A stretch of 64,000 nucleotides of DNA from Anomaloglossus baeobatrachus (taxonomy: Eukaryota; Chordata; Amphibia; Anura; Aromobatidae). Shown here one piece after another: positions 41,640 through 52,400 of the stretch. The stretch covers positions 234,911,576-234,975,575 of the forward strand of contig NC_134357.1 of the NCBI RefSeq assembly GCF_048569485.1, written 5' to 3'. The notes below the pieces were generated by a model. The model was not told where the DNA came from, ran no database searches, and saw only the letters and a list, made by a program, of their open reading frames with translations. Every line of letters begins with the position of its first letter. Positions within the stretch are counted from its first letter, which is position 1. Both the position numbers and the translations under genes were made by a program.

Positions 41640-42380
41640 AAAAAGAGTGGTTACATAATGACACAAAGAATGATATAGTCAGATACATTATACATCTGAA
41701 AAGCAACCATTGATGAAAAGTGTGTTATGCATCAAACTGTCACAAATAAAACATTTTGAAAATGAAAATGGATTTTATAGATTATTAGCTGTAATGTGTA
41801 AACTAGTAATTCTCATAATAGGAATGTGATGAGATACATAAATCTAGGATGAGCTGACATCCTGAGCACTTTCCTGTGCCAAGAAGAGCACAAACTTTGG
41901 AAACGTGTCATAAGGTGAAAACTCGGCCTGTCCAGAGTTCAAACTGTGTGGAAAAGCGATCAATAGTTCCCAAAGTCATAATATAGCGAGGGACCTCCTT
42001 TAGCTGAGAACATAATGGTTATTCATTACTTCCCAAATTTTACATGTATTAGTCTATGAAAGGGATGCAATCATCAAAAAAAAAAGTTATTTGATTTAAA
42101 TTTATTTTTTTTTACTTTGGCAATGGCTTTTATATATACATATCACAATCTGTATTACAAGTAGAAATCCTGCACTTTTCACACCGGCGCTTTTGTAGAT
42201 TTAGGCTTTCTGTTGTTTCTGTGCATAGTAAATGATGAGCAAATTCCCATCCTGTCTTTTTTACTGTAGCATATAATGAACCTGTGCAAAATTCATTGTG
42301 AAGGGACGGGAGCAGGGTCAGCTGTGACATCGCCTATCAAGATTGGTGGATCCTGTGTTATCAAGAGTATACCTGGCACT
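41640..42380. other. Upstream of exon 1, nothing recognised
   Basis: AT-rich sequence. I could not identify a promoter, CpG-rich stretch or repeat ends. Confidence 0.45.
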
Positions 42381-42384
42381 GTAA

Positions 42385-42759
42385 GGCTATGTGCCCACGG
42401 GAGCTCGCACCTGTGGATTTTGCCGCGGAAAACCTGTGGATTTATCTGGATTTTCTAGATAAATCTGTAGGTTTTAGCAAGTACAGACACTCCCCATGTT
42501 ATCCTATGGGACATGGGGAGTGTCTGTCAATGCTGCGGTATGTGCGGCTGCAGAATATGCTGCGAATGTCCCGCAGCTGCACATGACTGCATGTCAATTA
42601 TTCCTGCGGAAATACCGGCCCTCCACTATGGAGATAGAGGCCGGGCCTTCCGCAAGTAAGTCGCATGAATGTCCACAGCTATTTCGTTGTACTACCGCAG
42701 CTATGGATAGCTGCGGATTCTGAGGAGCTGCTGCTGGAAACCTGCGGACGTACATAGCC
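42385..42759. mobile_element. Small Harbinger-type element (375 bp)
   Basis: The ends GGCTATGTGCCCACGG and CGGACGTACATAGCC are inverted relatives flanked by TAA (42382-42384, 42760-42762). The right TAA is shared with the next element. Confidence 0.78.
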
Positions 42760-42762
42760 TAA

Positions 42763-42954
42763 AGGGTACTTTACATGCTGCGACATTGCCAGCGATCTCA
42801 TTAGCGATGTGAAATTCTAGATCGCAAGTGCGATCTTTCGAGATCGCACATGTGTAAAATAACCTATGTGCGATCTAGAATTTTAGCACTTGCGATCTAG
42901 AATTTTACATCGCTAATGAGATCGCTAGCGATGTCGCAGCATGTAAAGTAGCCT
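42763..42954. mobile_element. Small near-palindromic element (~192 bp)
   Basis: AGGGTACTTTACATGCTGCG is mirrored by CGCAGCATGTAAAGTAGCCT. The interior has repeated TCTAGATCGC/GCGATCTAGA. The palindrome extends into flanking TAA/TTA, so the exact duplication cannot be fixed. It abuts the 42385-42759 element. Confidence 0.7.
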
Positions 42955-42999
42955 TTAGACTGATTGTGTGGAAAAGTTGCTGGCAACTGTTCCTGAAAA

Positions 43000-43425
43000 C
43001 AAAAACAAAGCAAGTAACAACCCTAAAGCCGAGAGTGAAAACTCCAAAATCACCCCACCCACAAATAATTATTTATAAAAAGGGCAGGATAAAATTGTTA
43101 GCAACAACAACTAAATATTTGGTTGCACACCCTTTGAAATAACTAATCAGTCGATTTCTATAACAAATCAACAAGTTTCACTCAATTGGAATTTTGGACC
43201 ACCCTGCTGGAAGACCCATGACCTAGGACACAAACCCAGCTTTTTGACACTGGGCACTACATTGCAAAAAAAAATTAAAAAATCCTTTGGCAATCTTTCT
43301 GATTTCATGATGCTGTGCACTCCGCAAAGGCACCCAGTGCTAGAGACAGCAAAACTACCCCAAAAACATCTTTGAGCCTGCACCATATTGACTGTGGGTA
43401 TTGGGTTCTTTTCTTTGTAGGTCTT
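43000..43425 (-). mobile_element. Tc1-like transposon fragment
   Basis: Minus-strand translation gives C-F-W-G-S-F-A-V-S-S-T-G-C-L, V-H-S-I-M-K-S-E-R-L-P-K-D-F, then N-V-V-P-S-V-K-K-L-G-L and S-W-V-F-Q-Q. This is the central catalytic stretch of a Tc1 transposase up to the second Asp region, which is altered here. At least one shift is present. It is a different Tc1 family from the copies at 3-5 kb. Confidence 0.75.
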
Positions 43426-43426
43426 A

Positions 43427-44438
43427 GGCTGCTTTCACATCAGCGTTTTTTGCCTGACACCAAAAAAACGCAAAATGCATCTGACTGAATCATTTACAAA
43501 TGCGTTGTCATTTCAATGCATTTGCAATGAAATCGTGGAAATATGCGGTGACTTGCGGTTGCATGCAACACACACTGGATCCGTTTTGCGGTATTTTACA
43601 GAGTTTCAAAAACGCTACTTGTTGCGTTTTTGACCTCTGTCAAAATACTGCATCTCACTGGATCCGGTGCATTGCAGCGGTACCTGCAATGTAGTTCAAT
43701 GGGCGCCAGATCCTGTTGTAGTGGCAGCCGCCGGATCCTGATAGACAGGATCCTGTTTTCTGTACTGAGCATGCCCAGAAAGCAGCCTGGCATAGTCCGT
43801 ACAGAAATCTCTCTCTCTGGCCGGTTTCAGACGTCCGTGTTTTATCAGGTACAAGCCACATGCATGGTTATGGTCATACGTGTGACACGTACTGGAGAAA
43901 ACACTGGTTTGTGAAATAAAAATGTTTTATAATCACCTGTATCCAGAGTTGTTTTCTTCTGCTTTGCTGCCTCCCGCTCCTGACCACCGCTCATTATACT
44001 CACTGAATATCCACTGCCCGAGGATCTGGAAGCAGGAGCATTGCGGGGACAGCACCGCGGGGACAGGCGAGTATACAGCAAGCTGTGTGTGTGCAGTGAC
44101 CTCCAGGAGGTCATTGGAGTTCCCAATGAACTCTGATGACATCCTGATGACACCCCCGCGACAGTGTCAGAAGGGTGACTTCACGGTTTCATCAGAGTTC
44201 ATTGGGAACTATGATGAGTCCCCGATGCTGGCCCCACGATGCTCCGGCTTCCAGGTCCTTACTACACACAGACACACATGGATACACATAGCACATACAC
44301 ACACATAGCGCACAAGCATGTATACACTGAACAGACACACTGCTGGATACTCACCTGTCCCCAGCGATGCTGTCCCCGGCACTGAAGTCTCCAGCACTGC
44401 TCCTGCTTCCAGCTCTTCAGTGCAGTGAATATTCAGTA
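43427..44438. repeat. Truncated small-element pieces
   Basis: TTAGGCTGCTTTCACATCAG (43427) and GGCCGGTTTCAGACGTCCGT (43820) look like left ends of two Harbinger-type families whose right ends are missing. The interior has a short inverted repeat around 44100-44220 (GTTCCCAATGAACTCTGATG and its mirror). Confidence 0.5.
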
Positions 44439-44441
44439 TTA

Positions 44442-44918
44442 GGCCTTGTGCCCACAGGGTGTTTTTCTAGCGTTTTTTCTAGCGTTTTTCATTACTTTTT
44501 TTAATCAATAAAAGCAAGGAAAAAGCATCCCAGCAAAGTCTATGAGAATCGGGACTTGCTGTGCCCACGTTGCTTCTTTTTCAGTTGCTTTTTTTTCTTG
44601 CTGAAAAAAGAAGCAACATGTCAATTGTTTTAGCGTTTTTCCCTGCTTTTTTCCCCAATTGACTTCAATGGAGTAGAGAAAAAAGCAGGAAAAAACGCAT
44701 GTGTATTGCCCACGTTGCTTTATATTTTATGCGTTTGGGCGTTTTTAGGGAGAAAAGAAAGCTATAGCTATGTAGATTCCTTCATAGAAGAAAGCCACAT
44801 AGCCAGTGTCTGCAGCGATTTCATCATCTCCCATTGTTTACCGGGACACCTCTGCAGAGACCCCCGCTGACGTCACAAGTTCATCCCAACGGGGGATCTC
44901 CAGGAAATCCCACAGTAA
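44442..44918. repeat. Left arm of the long inverted repeat
   Basis: Mirrors 52294-52780. It contains T-rich repeats (GCTTTTTT, GCGTTTTT), then ATAGCTATGTAGATTCCTTC and GGGGGATCTCCAGGAAATCC. It ends at the insertion point of the next element. Confidence 0.85.
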
Positions 44919-45795
44919 AGCGACGCTCCAGCGAACCCACCAGCAACCTGACCTGGCAGGGATCGCTGGATCGTCGCTACACGGGTTGCTGGTGAGCTGT
45001 CAGGCCGATCTCACCAGCAACTAGTGACCAGCCCCCAGCGCCGCGAGGAAGCGATGCTGCGCTTGGTAACTAAGGTAAATATCGGGTCACCAACCCGATA
45101 TTTACCTTGGTTACCAGCTCACACCGCTTAGCGCTGGCTCCTTGCACACCTAGCCACAGTACACATCGGGTTAATTACCCGATGTGTACTCTGCTACGTG
45201 TGCAGGCAGCAGGGAGCCGTCTTCTGTGGACGCTGGTAACCACGGTAAACATCGGGTAACCAAGAAGCCCTTCCCTTGGTTACCTGATATTTACCTTCGT
45301 TACCAGCGTCCGCCGCTCTCACACTGCCAGTGCCGGCTACCTGTTCCCTGCACTCCTAGCCACAGTACACATCGGGTTAATTACCCGATGTGTAGTCCGG
45401 CTACGTGTGCAGAGAGCAGGGAGCCGGCACTGGCAGTGTGAGAGCGGCGGACGCTGGTAACGAAGGTAAATATCAGGTAACCAAGGGAAGGGCTTCTTGG
45501 CTACCCGATATTTACATTGGTTACCAGCGACCGCAGTAGCCGGCTCCCTGCTCACTGCACATTCAGTTGTTGCTCTCTCGCTGTCACACACAACGATGTG
45601 TCCTTCACAGCCTGAGAGCAACAACTAAAAAAATGGTCTGAGGACATTCAGCAACAGCCAGCGCCCTCACAGCAGGGGCCAGGTTGTTGCTGGATGTCAC
45701 ACACAACAACATTGCTAGCAACATCGCTGTTACGTCACAAAAGTCGTGCCTCAGCAGCGATTTTGCTAGCGATGTTGCTTAGTGTGACGGTACCT
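44919..45795. mobile_element. Small Harbinger-type element, left end incomplete (877 bp)
   Basis: The right end GTTGCTTAGTGTGACGGTAC lacks a full partner; the left begins AGCGACGCTCCAGCG, about 14 bases inside the expected end. TAA lies on both sides. The interior is a ladder of GGTAAATATCGGGT / ACCCGATATTTACC palindromes at about 45070-45110, 45180-45300 and 45360-45530. Confidence 0.65.
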
Positions 45796-46290
45796 TAAGG
45801 CAGGGGTCTCAAACTCGGCTGGGTGTATGGGCTATGTGCCCTCGGTGCTTTTTTTTCAGCACAAAAAAGCAGCTTTTTTCTGTGCTTCTTTTCATGCTTT
45901 CATGATTTTTTTCTTCCTTTTCTTGCTTTTTTCATGCTTCTTCTCATGCTTCTTTTCACGCTTGTTTCAGCTCATTAAAGTTGGATGTGAAAAAAAAGGT
46001 GTTCTGATGTAATTTCCTTGTTCAACCCATTTTCTTCAATCTCCATTTTGGAATAAAAGTGATATGAAAATGATGATCTATTAGATCGTTTACCGGCACC
46101 GCTATTCACCATGAATAGCGGCGGAGGGAATCGGGTGCACGGAGATCACCGTTGCTATAGTAACCCTCTAATTAGGTTACTATGGCAATGGTGGCAGTGG
46201 TGATGTCACCGCTTACCAACCCGCAGTCTTTGCTCACACATTGAGTGATTAGACAGCACGAGGAGCAGCATTCTTCCTCCCCCGTTCTGA
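45796..46290. repeat. Truncated small-element sequence
   Basis: TATGTGCCCTCGGTGCTTTT at about 45832 looks like another Harbinger-type left end with T-rich interior. The right end is not found. Bases 46090-46210 contain ACCGTTGCTATAGTAACC-type palindromes. Confidence 0.4.
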
Positions 46291-47560
46291 TATAGCAAAG
46301 CTAGATCAGTGACAGAAGACCAGGATCGAGGAGGGGGGAGAGAGGGAGTAATAAAGATGGGCGTCCCTAAGTGTGTCTGTGTATTTATTTCTAATAAAGT
46401 ATTTTTTCTGTGTGGTGTCTTTTTTAACACTTTATTGGAGATTCTTAATGGCCGGGTCAAACTTAGCCTGACATTAAGAATCTCGGACTTAATACCAGCT
46501 GGTAAAACAAAGCTGGTATTAAAGCCTTATTACCCAGCGTGCCACCCGACACCAGGTCCGCTGGCAGAGTTGGATACAGTGCCAGAAGATGGCGCTTCTA
46601 TGAAAGCACCATTTTCTGGGGCAGCTGCAGACTGCAGTATGCAGCAGGGGGCCAGAAAGCTTGGGCCACACTATGCACTGCAGATTCCACTCCTTAGCTG
46701 TCTGGTTGTACCTGGCTGGACACAAAAATTTGGCGAAGTCCACGTCATTTCTTTTTTAGTTTTTTGGCAAAAAAACCCTCAAGAAAATATTGCTTCCCTG
46801 GATTTTCCATTGCCAGTGAAGGTAACACTAAGAAGTAGGGGTTAGCAGCCAGTAGCTGTTTGGGTTACCCTTAGTTAGCAATAGAAAATGCAGCGGGAGC
46901 CTACGCATTTATTTTCTTTACCCCCTAACCCTTTTGGGTTATGTGTTTGTTTTTTTATTTTTTTTTAATAAATTTAAAAAAAAATAAAACCAAAAAAATC
47001 GACATGGGTTTCGCCATATTTTTGTATGCCAGCCAGGTACAGCAGGCAGGTACGGGCTGCCCCCAACCCCCAGCTGCCTATTTGTACCCAGCTGGGAACC
47101 AAAAATATAGGGAAGCCCTTCTTTTTAATTATTTTATGAATTTCATAAAATAAAATAAAAAAAACCGACGTGGGCTTCACACAATTTATGTGTCCAGCCA
47201 GGTACAACTAGGCAGCTGGGGACTGAAATCTGCAGCACAGGGTGGCCCAAGCTTTCTGGCCCCCCCTCCCCCCGCTGCGAATTGCAGTCCGCAGCCACCC
47301 TAGAAAATGGCGCGTTCATAGGAAGCGCCATCTTCTGGCGCTGTATCCAACTCTTCCAGTGGCCCTGGTATCGGGTGGCTCGCTGGGTAATAATAGGATT
47401 AGGGACAGCTTTGTATTATCAGCTGGCCCTAAGCCTGAAATTCATGGTGTCACGCCAATATTAGACATAGCCACCATGAATTTTTAGTAAAGATAATAAA
47501 AAACACAACACAGAAAAATATTTTTTATTAGAAATAAAACACAACACAATTAGTGACTCC
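46290..47560. repeat. Palindromic dispersed block
   Basis: The first half (46430-46730) and second half (47220-47470) are inverted copies (GCGCCATCTTCTGGCGCTGT and its mirror; TACCCAGCGTGC and its mirror). Direct relatives lie at 53270-54080 and 12620-13060. Open frames up to 178 codons are inside but show no protein features. Confidence 0.65.
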
Positions 47561-48165
47561 ATCTTTATTGAACTAAAGAACCGCCCTCGGCCGTAGTCGT
47601 GGTTCGAGGGTCCCGCAATGTCCAATCCGGATCCAATATCATCTGATCAGAAGGCAAACTGATCAGATCTGATCGGTTTGCCTTCTGATTAGATGATATT
47701 GGATTTAGGTCTTTGAACCTGACACAGGTTCAAGAACCTGAATCAGATTACACATCAGCTGATTGTCTAAAAGTCCCATGGGCTCCAGGACCCGCCCGTA
47801 AGCAGCTGATGCTGTCACCTGATAGCATCATCTGATCTTTACATCCAGCAAAATCAGCTGATTCATCATCGGATTGTTAAAAAGCCGGCAGGCTTTTCAC
47901 CACTGGACGTAAACAATCAGCTGCTTACCGGTGGGTCCTGGAGCACATCGGACATGACCCGGGAGTCTGCAGAGAGATGAGTAAGGTGCAGAGTTCATAA
48001 AGCAGGAGAGAAGCAAAGTCGTGCACCACCGCAGATTACCTGCAATATCGCTTGCGGTACCGCCTGTGCCTGTGCTCGGGTGGAGAGCCTGGAGGGTCCG
48101 ACAATCCAAGAGCGGGGTGCTGGTCATAAGGCAAAGTCCATTGATGAAGCGTGAGAGTAGAAAGA
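47561..48165. other. Non-coding, GATCAG-rich repeats
   Basis: Contains an inverted pair at about 47638-47700 (TCATCTGATCAGAAGGCAAA and mirror) and further TGATC/GATCAG repeats. No gene. Confidence 0.45.
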
Positions 48166-48257
48166 GACCGCACTCAATCCGCTGTGAAGGATTTCTTTAT
48201 TCAAACACGTGCAGAGTGGAGGGCTGGAGACACACTGTGAGCTGGCTCCTCAAGAAT

Positions 48258-48298
48258 GGACGATAGCTGTTTCGCCCAAATTGGGCTTCCACAGGTCC
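48258..48298 (-). ncRNA. Hammerhead-ribozyme-like motif of the PLE
   Basis: The minus strand reads GGAC, CTGTGGA, an AGCCC/GGGC hairpin, GAAAC, AGCTATC, then GTCC. GGAC and GTCC form stem I, GCCC/GGGC stem II, and GAAA is the second core strand. The first core strand differs from the CTGANGA consensus at one position, so cleavage may be weak or absent. Stem III is tiny, as in known PLE hammerheads, which act as dimers. Confidence 0.55.
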
Positions 48299-48440
48299 AC
48301 ATGTGGAGCTACGGCTACACCCCTTTTAAAGGAGTGCTCACAGATTGCCCCAGACCACATAAAAACAAATAGGAGATTTGTGTATGCATATAAAATACAT
48401 GTATCCATTTCCATGCATGAATTTACAACAAATTTTAAAC

Positions 48441-48670
48441 ATGTAAAAGAACACACTTGAATAAAATGAAGCAATGGGTGATAGACAGGCAGAACTATCA
48501 TAGGAACATAGATATTAAACATGTAAAAGAACACACTTGAATAAAATGAAGCAATGGGTGATAGACAGGCAGAACTATCATAGGAACATAGATATTAAAC
48601 ATGTAAAAGAACACACTTGAATAAAATGAAGCAATGGGTGATAGACAGGCAGAACTATCATAGGAACACA
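48441..48670. repeat. 80-bp tandem repeat, three copies
   Basis: ATGTAAAAGAACACACTTGA recurs at 48441, 48521 and 48601, exactly 80 bases apart and almost unchanged. The array ends just inside the stop-codon end of the PLE coding frame, so it is a 3' UTR minisatellite. Confidence 0.95.
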
Positions 48671-50886
48671 GATAGATCCACACGATCGTTTAACCCTTGG
48701 GGGCCCTGTGCCCCATAATTAATAATTAACCTAGCCTCCTCTTGTGGCAACAATTTGTGCAGGTCGCCCCCCTTCAAAGGGAGGGAGACCTTTTTAAGGC
48801 CGGCAAAACGCAAAACGTCGGGGTCACCATCATGACAATCCTGGATATGGGAAATTAATCTGGGAGAACCTTTCCCTGATGTTATTGAACTGTAATGTTC
48901 CCTGAATCGCACATATAAGCATCTTATAGTCTTGCCTATGTAGAACCTGCCACAAGGGCAGAGCACCACATAGACCACAAACTTGGTTTTGCATGAGATG
49001 AATTGATGGACAGTGTGCAAGTGCGGGCCGACTTGTACGGAGCGACCTTTTAGATGCTGGCTGCAAAAACGACACTGACCGCACCGGTAATTCCCTGGTG
49101 GGCAGCATTTGTCTAGCCAGGTTGTCGAATTGGTAAGTCTGTTCCTCACAAGTCTGTCCCGCAAATTGCCGCATCGTCTGAACGATACCAAAGGATTGGA
49201 CATTGTCCTGTCAGATAAAGCCGGATCATTCTTCAAGATGTGCCAATTTCTGCAAAGAGCAGTTCTAATGGCATGCTCCAGAGGTCCAAATTTAAAATTA
49301 AAGACAAACCTACCCAAATTGTCAACACATTTTCTGGTGCGGTTTTTACGGACAGACGTGGCGCCGTCTGATCTAGCTCTCTCACAGGCTGAATCAATCA
49401 GTTTTTTTGGGTAACCTCTTTGATGCAATCTAATCTTCAACTCCTGAGATTGTTGAAAAAAAGATTCCTCTGAACTGTTTGCTCTACGTACTCTCAGGAA
49501 TTGGCTGTAGGGCAAACCCGTCTTAATGTGGGGGGGGTGGGCACTTTGATAATGAAGAAGGGAGTTTGATGCCGTCGGCTTTCTGAACAACCTTGTACAT
49601 ATATCACCCTCCTTGATAGAAACCTCAATATCTAAAAAATTGAGAGTATCGCCACCATATGAGGAAGTAAAGGACATATTCATGGTGTTACAGGTGTTGA
49701 GATAGGACACGAAATCTGCAAAAAGGACCTCAGTGCCAGCCCACACTATGAATATGTCGTCCACATACCTCAAAAAATGGCGAATATATTTCAAAAAAGG
49801 GTTGGTGTCAGAAAAAACATATTTGCTTTCAAAGGAGCCCAAAAAAATATTGGCCATGGCACAAGGGACAGGGGTGCCCATAGCGGTACCCCTGCACTGC
49901 AAGTACCAACGGTCCAAAAACATGAAAGCGCTTTTAGATAAAACGAAATCAAGGGCTTCCTCAATGAAACTGCAAAACAACGCATCTTTTCCAGTCTGCA
50001 CCACCAAATCCCTAACAGTCTGTATACCCAAATTCTGAGGAATGCGGGTATACAGACTCTCCACATCAATCGAGGTTAAAGCAAAGCCCTCCTGCCATGT
50101 CATACCCTTTAGCAGTGTTAAAAGATCACTGCTATCCTTGACATAAGAGGGGATATGACTCATAATTGGTCTTAACAGCCAGTCCAAATAGTGCGACAAA
50201 GGCTCTGTTAAGGAGCCGATGCCGGCCACTATTGGGCGACCAGGTGGATTATCCCTGCTCTTATGTATCTTTGGTATGCAATACCAGTGGGGCTTCGTAG
50301 GAAAAGGAGGAATTAGTTTATCAGCCTGTGAGCGAGACAGAAAACCCAGCCCCATGTATTTGTCCAGCAACCGCACCAAAGATTTCTTAAAATCTTGAAT
50401 AGGATTTGCAGAAAGAGGACAATAGGTAGATCTGTCCATTAATTGTCTATTGCATTCCTGGATGTAATCATGTTTAGGAAGGAGGACAACGTTGCCCCCC
50501 TTGTCAGCCTCGCGGAACACCGTGTCCTCCCAACCCTGCATGATACATATCGCAGCCTGTTCTTTTTGACTTAGATTCTGGATCGGCCTGGCGTACACCA
50601 ATGACTCGACATCCTTCAAGACAGCTTCCTGATATAAATCAATCAAATTTCCAGGTACAGTAGGGGGACAAAAATCCGATTTTATCCCCTTAGTAAACCT
50701 TTCCAAACCTGGACTATTGCTGGAACCCACAATATCAGTTGAAACATTTGGCTCATTCAAGCTGAGCAACAACTCAGCGTCTTGAAGGATCCCAGAATCA
50801 AAAGCTCCTATCAGACCGGTCCGAGAATCAGCTATACTGCACGGAACATGTCCAGCAGGCGCTGTATGAGCTGTATTAGGCGCCAT
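48658..50886 (-). CDS. PLE reverse transcriptase with GIY-YIG endonuclease, 742 codons
   Basis: One uninterrupted frame. R-E-A-D-K-G-G-N-V-V-L-L lies at 125-136 and G-R-P-I-V-A-G-I-G-S at 216-225. RT motif A is S-I-D-V-E-S-L-Y-T (Asp274), motif B is G-T-A-M-G-T-P-V-P (333-341) and motif C is Y-V-D-D (374-377, Asp376/377). A Cys-rich C-C-P-P-G-N-Y-R-C-G-Q-C linker spans 594-605. The GIY-YIG domain spans about 637-685 (V-V-Y-V-V-L, Y-I-G-K-T, R660, E663, H664). All catalytic residues expected of PLEs are visible. The ATG at 50886 may not be the true start: PLE-like N-terminal sequence (L-T-P-D-M-V-S-V-L-I-K-G) lies upstream in another frame. It functions in copying element RNA and nicking DNA. 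Confidence 0.88.
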   Translation of the reverse strand: MAPNTAHTAPAGHVPCSIADSRTGLIGAFDSGILQDAELLLSLNEPNVSTDIVGSSNSPGLERFTKGIKSDFCPPTVPGNLIDLYQEAVLKDVESLVYARPIQNLSQKEQAAICIMQGWEDTVFREADKGGNVVLLPKHDYIQECNRQLMDRSTYCPLSANPIQDFKKSLVRLLDKYMGLGFLSRSQADKLIPPFPTKPHWYCIPKIHKSRDNPPGRPIVAGIGSLTEPLSHYLDWLLRPIMSHIPSYVKDSSDLLTLLKGMTWQEGFALTSIDVESLYTRIPQNLGIQTVRDLVVQTGKDALFCSFIEEALDFVLSKSAFMFLDRWYLQCRGTAMGTPVPCAMANIFLGSFESKYVFSDTNPFLKYIRHFLRYVDDIFIVWAGTEVLFADFVSYLNTCNTMNMSFTSSYGGDTLNFLDIEVSIKEGDICTRLFRKPTASNSLLHYQSAHPPHIKTGLPYSQFLRVRRANSSEESFFQQSQELKIRLHQRGYPKKLIDSACERARSDGATSVRKNRTRKCVDNLGRFVFNFKFGPLEHAIRTALCRNWHILKNDPALSDRTMSNPLVSFRRCGNLRDRLVRNRLTNSTTWLDKCCPPGNYRCGQCRFCSQHLKGRSVQVGPHLHTVHQFISCKTKFVVYVVLCPCGRFYIGKTIRCLYVRFREHYSSITSGKGSPRLISHIQDCHDGDPDVLRFAGLKKVSLPLKGGDLHKLLPQEEARLIINYGAQGPQGLNDRVDLSVFL

Positions 50887-51078
50887 TTGGAAATGTTTGT
50901 GCAGATGGATCTTTCTAATAGCCTTAAAAAGATCAATCTTGAACTCAGCAAAAATCGAACTTTTCCGGAATGCAATATTTAAAACCTTTAATTAATACCG
51001 AGACCATATCTGGAGTAAGAGTATGAGATGTTAGATTGATGATCGCATCGGAAGGGGGACAAGAAGTAGATTGGAAAC

Positions 51079-51999
51079 TTAATTCCTCCAAGTTACAGAC
51101 TTCCTCTTGCGACCTCTGCCCCGTGTGCCTTTTCCTGCCCCCCCGTCGGATCCGTTTCCTAAAGGGGTGGTGGGTGCAGCACCATGGGGATTAATACTAG
51201 AGGGGCCCGAGATCACGTCCTCAGATCCACTGGATTCCGAGTCCGTGGTCCAGTACCCCCTGTTAGAGCCAGCACTACCTCGTTTTTTTATGTGCGCTCT
51301 CTGTCTATAATTATGTGGCCCATCTTTTGTCCAACAAAAAATCTGTTTCTTTTCATAATCCTTCTTGTCCCTCAGGAACTTTTCCCTTTTTCTATGTTTT
51401 ATTTCCGTCTGTACGGTCACCACGCGTTTATCCAGCCTCTGACTAAAGGTGTTCCAATCATCCGCTGACATCCGTGCTTGGGTGTCATGCTTTAACGTAT
51501 CTAATTCAGCAACCAATGCAGCATAATTATCCTTGTTTTTATCTAATACTAAATGCAGTAATTTTCTAGAACACTCTAACTGAATGTTTTCCCACTGCAC
51601 AGTAAACGTGGGATCCTCCTGGAAATGAGAAAGAGTCTTTATGACCCGGAGTCCACGTGGCACACGATCACAATCGACATATGACTGCAGGGATTGAATA
51701 GTCCAAAACAATCTAACTTCTTTTTCCGCCAAAGTCTGTATCTGGAATTCCAGAGTTTTAACACCCAAAACTTCAGTGTCTTTCTTAAAATTGCAATCTC
51801 CAAAGAAGGAGCCAGCATCAGGTGCAGAGTTCATCCCAGCGGCGGATCTCCAGGAAACCCCGGTGATCCTCCTACATGAACTGTATTCAACTTGTGACAT
51901 CCCCGGACCTCCCTGTACAGTGGTGTCGTAAAACACCGCAAGAATACTGAATGCCTGGTGCATGGCACAAGGTGAACACAGCTCATGCAGGAGGATCAC
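51079..51999 (-). CDS. PLE upstream ORF with repeat-derived N-terminus, 306 codons
   Basis: Residues from about 63 onward read as the upstream protein of frog PLEs: a helical region (F-Q-I-Q-T-L-A-E-K-E-V-R-L-F-W-T-I), a likely coiled coil (D-D-W-N-T-F-S-Q-R-L-D-K-R-V), a Lys/Arg-rich segment and a C-terminal R-G-R-G-R-K-R-K. The role is unknown, perhaps RNA binding or nuclear import. The first 60 or so residues are encoded by the repeat modules next to the truncation point and share no protein character, so they are an accidental extension. It ends 192 bases before the RT frame's first ATG. Confidence 0.6.
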   Translation of the reverse strand: MILLHELCSPCAMHQAFSILAVFYDTTVQGGPGMSQVEYSSCRRITGVSWRSAAGMNSAPDAGSFFGDCNFKKDTEVLGVKTLEFQIQTLAEKEVRLFWTIQSLQSYVDCDRVPRGLRVIKTLSHFQEDPTFTVQWENIQLECSRKLLHLVLDKNKDNYAALVAELDTLKHDTQARMSADDWNTFSQRLDKRVVTVQTEIKHRKREKFLRDKKDYEKKQIFCWTKDGPHNYRQRAHIKKRGSAGSNRGYWTTDSESSGSEDVISGPSSINPHGAAPTTPLGNGSDGGAGKGTRGRGRKRKSVTWRN

Positions 52000-52400
52000 T
52001 GGGGTTTTTCGGGGTTCACCTTGACGTCAGCGGGGGTTCCCTGCATTTATGTGGCATAGGCTGTGCACCAGGCATTCAGTATTCTTGCAGTGTTTTACCA
52101 CGACATTTCTCTGCAGGGAGGTCCGGGCATGTCAGGAGGTGAATATAATTAATTAAGGAGGAATACGGGAAGGTTTCCTGGAGATCCCCCGCTGGGATGA
52201 ACTATTTACCTTGTGACATCAGCGGGGGTCCCTGCATTGTTTACCGTGACATCTCACTGTATAAGTTCGGGGACGTCACAAGGTGAATACAATTCATACA
52301 GGAGGATTACTGTGGGATTTCCTGGAGATCCCCCACTGGGATGAACTCTTTACCTTGTGACGTCAGTGGGGGTCCCTGCAAGAGGTGTCCCGGTAAACAA
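51816..52400. repeat. Tandem/inverted modules next to the right arm
   Basis: The unit with GGATCTCCAGGAAA / TTTCCTGGAGATCC, GTGACGTCAGCGGGGGTC and CATTCAGTATTCTTG appears four times in alternating or direct order with 70-90% likeness. CACCAGGCATTCAGTATTCT (52066) mirrors 51935-51955, forming a further foldback. Confidence 0.75.

Larger units (their letters stand above)
48170..51815 (-). mobile_element. Penelope-like element (Neptune/Poseidon-like), 5' truncated
   Basis: The minus-strand element has two coding parts (51815-51079 and 50886-48658), then a 3' region with a three-copy 80-bp tandem, a hammerhead-like motif (48298-48258) and AATAAAG near 48200. The RT with a C-terminal GIY-YIG nuclease places it among endonuclease-bearing PLEs, which insert by target-primed reverse transcription. 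It is cut at its 5' side where the repeat modules at 51816-52400 begin. Most of the coding sequence is intact, which suggests recent activity. Confidence 0.85.

Noticed and set aside
41574-41640. A frame at exon 1 reading [11 protein letters not shown], like the KRAB-type E-E-W-E-Y-L-E of frog finger genes
   Set aside because: That frame meets a stop soon after splicing to exon 2 and does not fit the phase of exon 3; the likeness is short. It may still be a relic of such an exon.
46309-46845. 178-codon frame
   Set aside because: It lies within the dispersed palindromic block, has no domain-like features and is not kept in the related 53-kb copy.
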